DNA of 28,869 nt, taken from positions 1 through 28,869 of the forward strand of contig DATJYV010000069.1 in NCBI GenBank assembly GCA_035499415.1, read 5' to 3'. The number at the start of each line of letters is the position of its first letter. The stretch's first letter is position 1. Made by a program: the position numbers and the translations under genes. Of this stretch, positions 15,938-24,243 are shown one piece after another. The DNA comes from DATJYV01 sp035499415. GTDB taxonomy: Bacteria; Bacteroidota; Ignavibacteria; UBA10030. The notes beneath the pieces are model-generated. The model searched no databases and was not told the DNA's origin. It saw only the letters and a list, made by a program, of their open reading frames with translations.

Positions 15938-16341
15938 CGTACGCTCGTCGGCGGTTTGAGATACTTCTTGACGATGCCGAGAAGCTCGTCGGCTCCCGCG
16001 GGCTTCACAAGGTAATCGTTTGCGCCCAGCGCTTTTGCCTTTTCAATGTCCGGCTTGTAGGAGCGGGCAGAGGTCATGATGATGATGCTCCGGGCGAGCG
16101 CGGGGTTCTCTCTCATCCTCCGACAAACCTCGAACCCGTGGAGCCCCGGCATGTTCACATCGAGAAGCGTGACATCCGGCAGTTCACGTTCCGCGAGTGC
16201 CAGCCCGTCCGTGCCATTGTCGACCGTGAAGACAGAGAATCCTTCCTGCTCAAACCACCGGGCCGACATGCGAAGCAGAAGTTCCTCGTCGTCGATGATC
16301 AGGATCTTTCGTCCTGCATTCGGATGCTTGGGATCAGCCAC
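15934..16341 (-). CDS. Single-domain response regulator (CheY-like)
   Basis: 135 aa with only a receiver domain: acidic pair D17/D18 (IIDDEE), phospho-acceptor D61 (LLDVNMPG), the Thr/Ser switch in IIMTSAR near 90, and the conserved Lys in LVKPAG near 113. The start is GTG at 16341 (GTG GCT GAT); no strong ribosome-binding site is seen. There is no output domain, so it must act through a partner, most simply the overlapping MBL-fold enzyme. No histidine kinase is adjacent; the only kinase in the window is the cNMP-GAF kinase at 25208-26842, about 9 kb away. Confidence 0.92.
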   Translation of the reverse strand: MADPKHPNAGRKILIIDDEELLLRMSARWFEQEGFSVFTVDNGTDGLALAERELPDVTLLDVNMPGLHGFEVCRRMRENPALARSIIIMTSARSYKPDIEKAKALGANDYLVKPAGADELLGIVKKYLKPPTSVR

Positions 16342-16414
16342 GTTGGGGACTTGAAGAAGGATGAAGAAAGTGTCGAGAACTTATCAATATCTTGCCGGAA
16401 AGGCAAATCAAGGT

Positions 16415-16428
16415 CGGAATTCGGAATG
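16415..16428 (+). repeat. GGAATTCGGAATG repeat, left arm at third four-helix-bundle locus
   Basis: CGGAATTCGGAATG lies just beyond the 3' end of the four-helix-bundle fragment. Its inverted partner is at 16593-16604. Confidence 0.6.
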
Positions 16429-16446
16429 TTGAAGGCGGGACGTTGA

Positions 16447-16545
16447 TCACGAAATCGGTTTCGCATTCCTTCGCGCAGTCTTTGCCGACGACACAAAGAT
16501 TGCGGTCAATTCGTTCGCCTCACGGGCAATTGGGCGTTCGTGGTT
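16447..16545 (-). pseudogene. Four-helix-bundle (S23-type) C-terminal fragment
   Basis: The minus strand reads REANELTAIFVSSAKTARRN followed by AKPIS and a stop at 16447. This is the conserved last helix of the S23-type family (compare EARELTAILMAGVKTAR of the intact gene at 8820-9173). Upstream of about residue -5 from this motif the similarity ends, and no GANYRxAC motif is found before tRNA-Pro, so most of the gene has been lost. It is bracketed by short inverted GGAATG-type repeats (16415-16428 and 16593-16604). Confidence 0.65.
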
Positions 16546-16592
16546 GGAAAGGAAGAAGAATCTCGCAGGAATCACGGATCTTGACCGATCTT

Positions 16593-16604
16593 CCATTCCG
16601 CATC
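16593..16604 (-). repeat. GCGGAATGG repeat, right arm at third four-helix-bundle locus
   Basis: The reverse complement reads GATGCGGAATGG. It lies 7 bases from the 3' end of tRNA-Pro and is inverted relative to the arm at 16415-16428. Confidence 0.45.
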
Positions 16605-16610
16605 TCGTCG

Positions 16611-16685
16611 TCGGGGTGACTGGATTCGAACCAGCGACTTCTTGCTCCCAAAGCAAGCGCTCTAGCCAGGCTGAGCTACACCCCG
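16611..16685 (-). tRNA. tRNA-Pro (anticodon TGG)
   Basis: On the minus strand the acceptor stem CGGGGTG/CACCCCG encloses a complete cloverleaf of 75 nt. The anticodon stem CTTGC/GCAAG with loop TTTGGGA gives TGG. The T-arm contains GGTTCGAATCC. No CCA is encoded. Confidence 0.93.
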
Positions 16686-16884
16686 AGGTCAATGCTAAAT
16701 TAAAAAAGAAAAAGGGGAGAACAGGAATCGAAAATCGTTAATCGCTTATTCAGACCAAGGTACACAAAATACGAGGGGGAATCAATCGACGGGAAGAAAT
16801 CCGGCTTACGATGAATGTTGCCGGCGCTGAAGAAAGCGGATCATCGGAGCGCCCGCTGCCCTGCACGGGAATAGCTCTCCTTTG

Positions 16885-18138
16885 CTATCGCTTTGCCAGC
16901 CACAGTTCCGGATTCTGCTTCTCTCTTTCCTTCCATATCTCAAAATGCAATTCCGGCCCCGAAATGGATTCTCCGCTTTTTCCTATCACCGTTCCTTCCT
17001 GTACACGCTGAGACTCGAGCACGCTTACTTCGGAGAGGTGTGCGTAGACAGTGCGGAAGCCGTTGAAGTGATTGATGATCACCACGTTTCCGAATCCCGG
17101 TATGAAGGAGAGGACTGAGACTTCGCCGTCGGCAACGGAAAGGACGTCGGACCCTGCCGGCGTTGCAATGTCGATCCCCGTATTCTGAGTGACGGTTTTG
17201 AGGATGGGATGAATCTGATTCCCGAATCGTGTTTGAATGGAACCATGCGCGACCGGCCACCGGAGGGCGCCCTTCCGTTGCTCGAATGAAGTTCCGGAAA
17301 CATCTTCCGGGGGGGGCGGAGCCGGCGCCGTCCTGTTCAATCTCTCGCGTTCCTTTGCGTCGGCCAACGCCCGCTGCTTTCTCACAGCTTCCTCGTGCTC
17401 CTTCCGCACGCGCTCCTTCTCCACCAGGTCGGCGATGATCTGCTCAATCTTATTGACCGCCTCGTTCGATCGCGCGAGCTCGCGCTGAACCGCACGCTTA
17501 TCCTTCCGCACTTTTGTCAGAACCGAACGCCTCTCGGAGTACTTCCGCCGCAGCGTGCCTTCTTCCCGCGTCTTCTCTGCGAGCAGTTGCCGTTCTCCCT
17601 CCAGCTTCTGCCGGAGGTCGTCGTTCTCCGTCTCGATCACCCGCTTCTTGCTTTCGATGGACTGCAAATCCTTGAGCCGCTGCTCGGAAAAGCGCTTCAG
17701 GTATGCCACGCGGATGGCGAGCTGATTGATCGACCGCGAAGAGAATAACAGCTCGAGGTCGTAGATACGGCCGTTCTTGTAAACCGAGCGGACGTACCCG
17801 GCGTAGTGCGCTTTAAGAAACTGGAGCTGGTTTTCGAGGTCGCCGATCACCGTTCGCGCGCGGTCGATATCGTCGGTGATCTGCTGTTCCTCCGCGTGCA
17901 GGCCGGAGATTAATTCCTGAATCAGCGCCGACTGGCGCTCGAGGTCATCCAGCCGGTCAAGCGTCGATCGCTCTTTTTTCTCACTTTCCTTCAAACGCCG
18001 CTCGTAGGACTGAATGTCGTTCCGCAATCGCTCGAGCTCTTTTTCCCGCTTCTTTATTTCTTTTTCCCCCGTCTGTCTGCCGTAGGCCGGCGCGGAGAGC
18101 ACGAGCGAGACCAAGATGAGATGGAGTATTCGATTCAC
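16885..18138 (-). CDS. EnvC-like coiled-coil protein with degenerate LytM (M23) domain
   Basis: The start is GTG 18138, chosen because it overlaps the stop of the upstream gene as GTGA and opens a signal peptide (VNRILHLILVSLVLSAPAYG); 417 aa. Residues ~25-265 form a long Lys/Glu/Arg-rich coiled coil, followed by a Pro-rich linker (RTAPAPPPPEDV) and a LytM domain (~295-417). Active M23 enzymes have HxxxD and HxH; here the first His is Asn319 (NTGID, with D323 kept), and the HxH is E396-L-H398 (GPELHFEIW). Two key His are lost, so the domain probably cannot hydrolyse peptidoglycan and instead activates an amidase, as E. coli EnvC does for AmiA/B. It is the last gene of a coupled envelope operon. 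A role in cell division or separation is inferred from the family. Confidence 0.85.
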   Translation of the reverse strand: MNRILHLILVSLVLSAPAYGRQTGEKEIKKREKELERLRNDIQSYERRLKESEKKERSTLDRLDDLERQSALIQELISGLHAEEQQITDDIDRARTVIGDLENQLQFLKAHYAGYVRSVYKNGRIYDLELLFSSRSINQLAIRVAYLKRFSEQRLKDLQSIESKKRVIETENDDLRQKLEGERQLLAEKTREEGTLRRKYSERRSVLTKVRKDKRAVQRELARSNEAVNKIEQIIADLVEKERVRKEHEEAVRKQRALADAKERERLNRTAPAPPPPEDVSGTSFEQRKGALRWPVAHGSIQTRFGNQIHPILKTVTQNTGIDIATPAGSDVLSVADGEVSVLSFIPGFGNVVIINHFNGFRTVYAHLSEVSVLESQRVQEGTVIGKSGESISGPELHFEIWKEREKQNPELWLAKR

Positions 18139-18908
18139 CAACGAACCCGTTCTGCGCTCTGCGGAACCGCGAGCATGATGGGGGATGATTCGGAATTTAA
18201 GGCGCAAGAGGAGTACGTGAGAAAAACAAGCTGACGTTCGCGGGGCTGAATGAACCGGATGACCGACGGAATGGACACGCCGTCCACGTCGTTGAATCGC
18301 TCGAAGGTCTGCTCCAGCACCAGCTTCCCCTCGCCGTCAAGAATATCGATTTTGGCGATGAGGGAATTCGAGGGATCGATCCAGTACTGCCGAAGGCCTC
18401 CATCGGCGTGGTAAACAAGCACGAACTGTCCGCTCTCGTACCGGCTTTCGTCCGCGGCCCGCAGGTCGTCCGGGAGGAATATTCCGCCGGTGAAAAGCGA
18501 CAACAGGTCGTCGAACGATGCGTTGAACTTCAGAATCCTGCTGAGGTTCTCACGGGTGGTCGACCCGGAGATGAGTTTGTTCTGGAACGAATTGTAATAA
18601 AAAAGGCTGTCGCGGGTCAGGAGCGCAGACCCGACTTTGATGCCAAACGGTCCCTGAAGACGAACGAGGAGGGAATCCGGTTTGTGGAGGACAAGCTCGA
18701 AGGACCCGGATTGCGCGGTCGTGGGATTTTCGACGCTGATCCGTCCTTCGGCCTTCAGCGAACGGACGCGGTCTTGATTCATTTGCACGGTTTCCTGGAC
18801 GCGTTCGACGGAAAGCGTGCGGCTTCCGATGCTCGTACCGGAGGACGACGAACAGCCGGCGAGAAGAGAACAGGCGCCTGCCGCGGCGAGGGACAGGCGG
18901 AGCCTCAT
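18135..18908 (-). CDS. DUF4292 / LolA-LolB-like lipoprotein
   Basis: 257 aa with signal peptide and lipobox LLAGC near residue 19, so an outer- or inner-membrane lipoprotein. The body (VRSLKAEGRISVENP, FELVLHKPDSLLVRLQGPFG, GSALLTRDSLFYYNS, later QYWIDPSNSLIAKIDI) has the open beta-sheet pattern of the LolA/LolB/DUF4292 fold, which binds lipids or lipoproteins. The ATG overlaps the stop of the TPR gene by one base (TAATG) and its own stop overlaps the next start (GTGA), so three genes are translationally coupled. Bacteroidota DUF4292 proteins are often found beside TPR and M23 proteins, as here. Function is unproven; a part in lipoprotein or LPS trafficking is plausible. Confidence 0.82.
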   Translation of the reverse strand: MRLRLSLAAAGACSLLAGCSSSSGTSIGSRTLSVERVQETVQMNQDRVRSLKAEGRISVENPTTAQSGSFELVLHKPDSLLVRLQGPFGIKVGSALLTRDSLFYYNSFQNKLISGSTTRENLSRILKFNASFDDLLSLFTGGIFLPDDLRAADESRYESGQFVLVYHADGGLRQYWIDPSNSLIAKIDILDGEGKLVLEQTFERFNDVDGVSIPSVIRFIQPRERQLVFLTYSSCALNSESSPIMLAVPQSAERVRW

Positions 18909-20650
18909 TACAAGGTCCCCCGGCCGATCTTATCCTTCAATGCCTGATTGCCGCCGTTCATGCCGAGTGCCTTCTGCCAGAGCTCGACGGCCTTCTCCCT
19001 GTTCCCCAGCTTTGAAAAAATGTCCCCGAGATGTTCGACGACGACAGCGCTCGCCTTCCCGGTGTCGACGGCCTTTGCAATGTATTGCTGCGCCTCGGTA
19101 AAACGGCTGAGTTTGAAAAAGATCCAGCCGAGAGTGTCGAGATACGCGGCGTTGTCCGGCTCGGCGGCAACCGCTCTCTGCGCCATGTCCAGAGCCCGCT
19201 CCAACTGCAGGCCCCGCTCTCCAAGACTGTAACCGTAGTTGTTCAAGACGAGCGCGTTCTGGGGGTCGATGCGCAGCGCTTCTTCGTACAGACTGTCCGA
19301 ATCCGCGAACTGCTGCATGCCGTCATATTCCAGCGCGAGAGAGCTGATGGTATTAATGTCTTTTGGGTTGAGCGCATACGCCTTCTTGAGTGCCGACACC
19401 GCCTGCTGCGGCTGTTCGAGACGCGAATAGGCAAGACCCATGAGCAGGTAGACGCGGTAGTCCTGCTTTGGAAGCGACTTCTCCGCCCGGTCCATCGTCT
19501 CCAGGAGTTTTGCGTACTCTCCCTTGTCGAACAGGCTCGAGCCGAGGTACCACCACGCATCGGCATTCCACCCGGCGAGCTTTGTCACCTGCGCCATGTA
19601 GTATTGGGAAAGCGAATCTTCCTTCTGGTTCGCGGCGATAGCGGAAAGATACCAGTACGGGCGCCAGTCGTTCGGAATGTCGCGGCGCACGCCTTCCAGA
19701 ATCTGAACGGCCTTGGGAGTGAGAGTGGAGTCTCGCTGAAGCTGGCCAAAATAGGCAACGCCGACGCGAAGCCGGAGCTCCGGATTTGATTTGTCGGACT
19801 GAAGGAGCTTTTCATAGAGAGCGATGGCTTTGCCGAACTCCTTCTGGTCAAGATAGACGTCGGCGAGCGTCGCGGTCGCCTCCAGATCTTCCTGATCCAG
19901 CTCGAGCATCGACTCGAGCATCTCGATGGCTTTCTGCGGCTCCCCGGCTTTGGAGTAGGTTTCAGCGAGCTGCCGTCGAAGCGCCTTGTTGCTTGGGTCG
20001 ATCTCCAGCATGCGCCGGTAATGGTCCGCCGCCTCGTTGAAGCGCCCGAGCGAGTTATAGATCTCAGCCGATTGAAGCAAGAGGTCCCATTCGTCTCCGT
20101 TTCGGTCGAGAAGCTTCTCGTAGATCTCCAGAGCTTTCAACGGCTTCGTCGGCTGGTAGAGTCGGGCAAGATTGAACCAGCCGTTCTGATAATTCGAATC
20201 GAGGTGGACGATGGATTCGTATTCCCCGATTGCAAGGTCGGGCTGGAATGCGTTGAGGTAGACTGTTGCGAGATTCTCATGGTAGGTGATGTTGCCCGGT
20301 TCCATCGATATCGCCTTGCGTCCCGCCTCCGCCGCCTGAGCCGGCTTTCCGAGAAGACTAAAGTCGCGTGAAATGGCGTAATAGATGGCCGCGACCGGTT
20401 CGTATTGGAGGGCTTCCTGGTAGTCGAGAATCGCCTCTGCATACTCATTGTTCAGGTCGTGGACCGATGCATCCACAAACCGGCGGAGAGCAAGGTCATG
20501 GCGCGCCTCCTCCTGGCGATCCGGGAGCGCTGGTTGAGCTGCCTGCGGGGCCTCCTGCCGGATGGTCTGAGGGGCTGTTGTGCAACCGGCGATGAAGCCG
20601 ACGAGCCCCAGAGGCACTAACGATTTAAGAAGGTGTGTCCGGCTGTGCAT
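18908..20650 (-). CDS. TPR-repeat lipoprotein
   Basis: The start at ATG 20650 gives 580 aa with a signal peptide and lipobox GFIAGC (MHSRTHLLKSLVPLGLVGFI). The frame is open further upstream, but that extension reaches into the divergent gene and lacks protein character. At least a dozen tetratricopeptide units follow (for example AAIYYAISRDFSLLGKPAQA, NGWFNLARLYQ, DINTISSLALEYDGM, AAYLDTLGWIFFKLSRFTEA). The protein is probably a periplasmic scaffold anchored in a membrane. It is the first gene of the operon with the DUF4292 lipoprotein and the EnvC-like protein. The ~85-base gap to the divergent ATP-grasp gene is AT-rich on this side (a TATATT lies about 10 bases before the start) and should contain the promoter. 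Confidence 0.88.
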   Translation of the reverse strand: MHSRTHLLKSLVPLGLVGFIAGCTTAPQTIRQEAPQAAQPALPDRQEEARHDLALRRFVDASVHDLNNEYAEAILDYQEALQYEPVAAIYYAISRDFSLLGKPAQAAEAGRKAISMEPGNITYHENLATVYLNAFQPDLAIGEYESIVHLDSNYQNGWFNLARLYQPTKPLKALEIYEKLLDRNGDEWDLLLQSAEIYNSLGRFNEAADHYRRMLEIDPSNKALRRQLAETYSKAGEPQKAIEMLESMLELDQEDLEATATLADVYLDQKEFGKAIALYEKLLQSDKSNPELRLRVGVAYFGQLQRDSTLTPKAVQILEGVRRDIPNDWRPYWYLSAIAANQKEDSLSQYYMAQVTKLAGWNADAWWYLGSSLFDKGEYAKLLETMDRAEKSLPKQDYRVYLLMGLAYSRLEQPQQAVSALKKAYALNPKDINTISSLALEYDGMQQFADSDSLYEEALRIDPQNALVLNNYGYSLGERGLQLERALDMAQRAVAAEPDNAAYLDTLGWIFFKLSRFTEAQQYIAKAVDTGKASAVVVEHLGDIFSKLGNREKAVELWQKALGMNGGNQALKDKIGRGTL

Positions 20651-20735
20651 GACAGAATATATCCAATAGAAAAAATAATAACAAGGCGGAAGCCTTTGCT
20701 TGATTTGACGTTTGATTCGGCCTATCTTCACCGGC

Positions 20736-21692
20736 ATGACGGACGATGAGAAGCCGTACGATCTTGCGGTTGCCTGGGTTTGGGAGCACGACAAGGATTT
20801 CGTGTCGCTCATCGCATCGGCGGCCGCGGAGCTCGGGGTGTCGTTCTTCGAAGTTCGTCGCGACAATCTCGACTCAACCCTCGAACGGTATCTCGACGGC
20901 ACGCTGCATTTCCGCTGGGTTCTCGACCGGGCCTCGGACGAAGACGACTCGTTCCTTCCGTTTGCGCATCACGTCCACCGCCTGTCCTCGGCGTCGGATG
21001 CGGGTCGATCACGCGCACTCAATCCCCACGACGACCAGCGGCGAGCATCGGACAAAGCAACCATGCACCTCGAACTCCTTGCGGGCGGTATTGATGTTCC
21101 GTACACCATCATCCTTCCCCCCGTTTCCGAATCGAACGCCGTGGTGCTTTCTCCCGAACAACGCGCGCGACTCGGAAATATTTTCGTCATCAAGCCGGCA
21201 AACACGACGGGCGGGGGAATTGGCGTGATCCGCGGCGCAAAAAGCGTTGAAGAGATCGTGGAAGCCCGGAAAGCGCATCGGAACGACAAATATCTGATCC
21301 AGGAAACCGTCAAGCCGGCATACCTCGGGGACTTCCGCGGCTGGTTCAGGGTCCTGTATGCATTTGGCTCGGTCATCCCCTGCTGGTGGGACGACCAGAC
21401 GCACATTTATGAACAGCTCCTCCCGTCCGATGAAGCGGCATACGCCCTGGGACGCATGAGAGACATCGTGGCGAAGATTCACGGGCTCTGCAATTTGGAT
21501 TTTTTTTCCACCGAACTGGCTTACACCGCCGATCAAAAGCTCGTCGCGGTGGACTATGTAAATGAACTGTGCGACATGCGCCTTCGTTCCAAGCATCCCG
21601 ACGGAGTTCCCGACGACATCGTACGGCGCATCGCCCGCCGGCTGAGCGAATTCATCATCCAGGAACGCCATGCGGCGGAGCAGACGGCATAG
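20736..21692 (+). CDS. ATP-grasp fold protein of unknown substrate
   Basis: 318 aa from ATG 20736; an in-frame TTG at 20712 would add eight residues. Neither has a clear ribosome-binding site. The nucleotide-binding loop FVIKPANTTGGGIGV (near residue 150) followed by KYLIQETVKP is the ATP-grasp B-domain signature. NLDFFSTELAY...LVAVDYVNELCDMR carries the acidic and Asn residues that bind Mg2+ near the C-terminus. The N-terminal ~110 residues, with HDDQRRASDKATMH, form the pre-ATP-grasp domain. Such enzymes ligate a carboxylate to an amine or other nucleophile through an acyl-phosphate. Nothing nearby gives the substrate. It is divergently transcribed from the envelope operon. Confidence 0.78.
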   Translation: MTDDEKPYDLAVAWVWEHDKDFVSLIASAAAELGVSFFEVRRDNLDSTLERYLDGTLHFRWVLDRASDEDDSFLPFAHHVHRLSSASDAGRSRALNPHDDQRRASDKATMHLELLAGGIDVPYTIILPPVSESNAVVLSPEQRARLGNIFVIKPANTTGGGIGVIRGAKSVEEIVEARKAHRNDKYLIQETVKPAYLGDFRGWFRVLYAFGSVIPCWWDDQTHIYEQLLPSDEAAYALGRMRDIVAKIHGLCNLDFFSTELAYTADQKLVAVDYVNELCDMRLRSKHPDGVPDDIVRRIARRLSEFIIQERHAAEQTA

Positions 21693-21799
21693 CTCATTGA
21701 AATCAGCGGGAAACGTGACTTGACTTTCAACGCCGTGTTCAATAACTTACCGTAACCTTCGAGAAATCACTGAACCTTATGCCAAAGCAGGGAGGCAAT

Positions 21800-22675
21800 A
21801 TGTCTCAGAAAGTGGCTCCGGGAGTGCCGAGTGGGATGCGGATGCTGATGGTCGTCCTGATTCTCGCCGCGGCGCTCACCGTCGTTGGGTGCGGCGGGAG
21901 CGGTGGAGCGATGCAAAACCAGCAAACAGCGCAGGGTGATACGCTGCAAACCGCGGGAGGTCAGCCCCAATCCAGTGAAAACAAGGCCTACGACCAGGCG
22001 TTGACAAATTTCGTCGGCAAGGATTCTACGCAAGCGGCGCCGAAGCAGGAAGCCCCTCCGCCGCCCCCCCCTGCTCAACCGAGTGAAATGGACCAGGCGG
22101 CGAAGGAAATGGACGATCTCCGCACGGAAAACACGAGCTTGAAGCAGAAAGTCGTCAAGCTTGAGGAGGACAATCGAAATTTGACGGCGCGACTCTCCGA
22201 TACGGAGACGAAACTTGCGTCGGAGAAAGACCGGGCGGACAAAGCCGAGACCATGGCCAAGAGCGCCCCGGCAGCGGAGATGAAGCCCGCGATGGAGATG
22301 GTGCCCGATACGAACATGACGCCCTATGAAAATGCGCTCAAGGCGTTCAACACCAAGATGTACAGCGACGCGATGAAAGCGTTCCAGGCGATGCTGGATG
22401 GGGGGATTTCGGAAGGCCTCGCGGACAACTGCAAATACTGGATCGGAGAATGCCAGTACGCCCGAAGGAAGTACAGGGATGCGATCGCTTCCTTCGAGGA
22501 AGTGATGAAATACAAGAAATCGGAGAAGAAGGCGGACGCGCAGTTCATGATGGCCCAGGCGTACGAACGGCTGGGAGAGAAAGTGAAGGCGAAGGAGGCG
22601 TACGAGAAGGTTGTCAAGGACTATCCGATGAGCAGGAACGTGAAGTTGTCCAAGGAGCGTTGGGCGAGATTATAG
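21800..22675 (+). CDS. Lipoprotein with coiled coil and C-terminal TPR (YbgF/CpoB-like layout)
   Basis: ATG 21800 is chosen because AGGGAGG lies 5 bases upstream; it gives 291 aa. A signal peptide ends in TVVGC (lipobox). A low-complexity region follows, with a Pro run (EAPPPPPPAQP) near 95, then a coiled coil (~105-155) and TPR repeats (YENALKAFNTKMYSDAMKAF, DNCKYWIGECQYARRKYRDA, ADAQFMMAQAYERLGEKVKA). The order coiled coil then TPR, and the 'TPYENALKAF' start of the TPR part, match Tol-Pal-associated YbgF/CpoB proteins. Tol-Pal genes are not in the window, so the role is open. A strong terminator follows about 115 bases downstream. Confidence 0.82.
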   Translation: MSQKVAPGVPSGMRMLMVVLILAAALTVVGCGGSGGAMQNQQTAQGDTLQTAGGQPQSSENKAYDQALTNFVGKDSTQAAPKQEAPPPPPPAQPSEMDQAAKEMDDLRTENTSLKQKVVKLEEDNRNLTARLSDTETKLASEKDRADKAETMAKSAPAAEMKPAMEMVPDTNMTPYENALKAFNTKMYSDAMKAFQAMLDGGISEGLADNCKYWIGECQYARRKYRDAIASFEEVMKYKKSEKKADAQFMMAQAYERLGEKVKAKEAYEKVVKDYPMSRNVKLSKERWARL

Positions 22676-22788
22676 CACGTCGATTCTGGTTGAGATTTGG
22701 AGTGATGAACCCGGCCCGAAGCTGCTGAATCGACCCCCGGCATCCTAAAATCGAAATTTCTCAAATCGAAAATAAATTTGTCGACCAG

Positions 22789-22812
22789 CCCCGCCCCATG
22801 GCGGGGTTTTTT
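22789..22812 (+). terminator. Rho-independent terminator after the coiled-coil/TPR lipoprotein
   Basis: CCCCGCC / GGCGGGG (22789-22795 with 22800-22806) forms a 7-bp GC stem with a 4-base loop, followed directly by six T. Confidence 0.93.
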
Positions 22813-22884
22813 ATTCGATGCCTTCATCGGCGCATGTTCTTGCCTCAGAGCATCTGCAACGGAGAGTTTTTGCTGTGACCTGAC

Positions 22885-24243
22885 GTGGCAAAACCAATAA
22901 CAAAATACGTCTGCCAATCGTGCGGCTACATGTCGCCGCGGTGGGTCGGTAAGTGTCCCAACTGCTCGGAGTGGAATACGTTCGTTGAAGAAGCCCCCTC
23001 GCCGCTCAAAATCTCGCGCAAGAGCGGCGTTCCCTCGAAGATCGAACCGGTTGCGATGAACGACCTGGGGGGCGAGGAGCTCCCTCGCGTCCGCACGGGC
23101 ATCGGCGAGTTCGACCGGGTGCTCGGGGGCGGGCTCGTTCCCGGGTCCCTCATTCTCCTCGGAGGCGACCCCGGCATCGGCAAATCGACGCTCATGATGC
23201 AGATGGCGATGTCGATGAAGGACCAGGTCGTCCTCTACATCAGCGGCGAAGAATCGGTCAGACAAATAAAGCTCCGGGCCGAGCGGCTCGACGCCGCGGA
23301 ATCCAGGAGCATCCTCCTCCTTGCCGAAACGAACCTCGACCTGATCCTCGACGTGATCGAGCGCGGATCTCCGGACCTCGTCATCGTCGACTCGATCCAG
23401 ACGATGTATCGCCCCGGACTCGAAAGCGCCCCGGGGAGTGTCAGCCAGGTTCGCGAATCAACCGCGCTCCTGCTCCGCCTCGCAAAGACCCGGGGCATCC
23501 CCGTGTTCGTCGTCGGCCACGTCACGAAGGAAGGGGTCATCGCGGGTCCTCGCGTGATCGAACACATGGTCGACACCGTTCTGCAGTTTGAAGGAGAGGC
23601 GCATCACGCGTATCGAATCCTCCGGGCGTTGAAGAATCGATTCGGTTCGACGAACGAGATCGGAATCTTCGAGATGCACGACACGGGTCTGCGTGAAGTA
23701 CAGAATCCTTCGGAGATATTTCTTTCGGAACGACGCTCCGGAGCATCCGGCTCGACGGTCGTGGCGAGCATCGAAGGATCCCGTCCCATTCTTGTCGAAG
23801 TCCAGGCCCTGGTCACTTCCACGACCTACGGCGTCCCCCAAAGAAATGCAACCGGGTTTGACCTGCGACGCCTGTCGCTTCTTCTCGCCGTGCTCGAGAA
23901 GCGGGTGGGTCTCAATCTGGGACAACAGGATGTGTTTGTGAATATTGCCGGAGGGATAAAGATCGATGAGCCCGCCGTGGACCTCGGGATTGCGACATCG
24001 ATTACATCCAGTCTCCGCGATACGCCGGTCGACCCTCTGGCGGTTGCGGTGGGAGAAATTGGATTGGGAGGGGAAATACGGACGATCGGACGGATCGAGC
24101 GGCGCGTGCAGGAAGCGATGAAACTCGGATTCAAACGGATCGTCGTGCCGGAGAACAACGTCAAGGGAGCGAAGGGGAATGGAATGATCGAAGTGATTGG
24201 GGTGGACAGAATTGAGAAGGCGATGGAAGTTCTGTTGGGTTGA
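22885..24243 (+). CDS. radA: DNA repair protein RadA
   Basis: 452 aa, the usual RadA length, starting at GTG 22885 (MAKPITKYVCQSCGY). Domains in order: a C4 zinc finger (C10, C13, C27, C30); a RecA-like ATPase with Walker A GGDPGIGKST (93-102) and Walker B LVIVDSIQT; the RadA-specific KNRFGST motif near 250; and a Lon-protease-like C-terminal domain. RadA is a helicase that drives branch migration during homologous recombination. The gene lies downstream of a terminator, so it has its own promoter. A GGAGAG at 22861 is too far from the GTG to be a clear ribosome-binding site. Confidence 0.97.
   Translation: MAKPITKYVCQSCGYMSPRWVGKCPNCSEWNTFVEEAPSPLKISRKSGVPSKIEPVAMNDLGGEELPRVRTGIGEFDRVLGGGLVPGSLILLGGDPGIGKSTLMMQMAMSMKDQVVLYISGEESVRQIKLRAERLDAAESRSILLLAETNLDLILDVIERGSPDLVIVDSIQTMYRPGLESAPGSVSQVRESTALLLRLAKTRGIPVFVVGHVTKEGVIAGPRVIEHMVDTVLQFEGEAHHAYRILRALKNRFGSTNEIGIFEMHDTGLREVQNPSEIFLSERRSGASGSTVVASIEGSRPILVEVQALVTSTTYGVPQRNATGFDLRRLSLLLAVLEKRVGLNLGQQDVFVNIAGGIKIDEPAVDLGIATSITSSLRDTPVDPLAVAVGEIGLGGEIRTIGRIERRVQEAMKLGFKRIVVPENNVKGAKGNGMIEVIGVDRIEKAMEVLLG

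Noticed and set aside
15392..16015. 207-codon + strand frame opposite the MBL-fold gene
   Set aside because: It is antisense to a gene with intact metal motifs and has no recognisable domain.
16868..16892. Hairpin ATAGC/GCTAT at the end of the EnvC-like gene as a terminator
   Set aside because: The stem is only 5 bp, overlaps the stop-codon region and is not followed by T residues on the minus strand.
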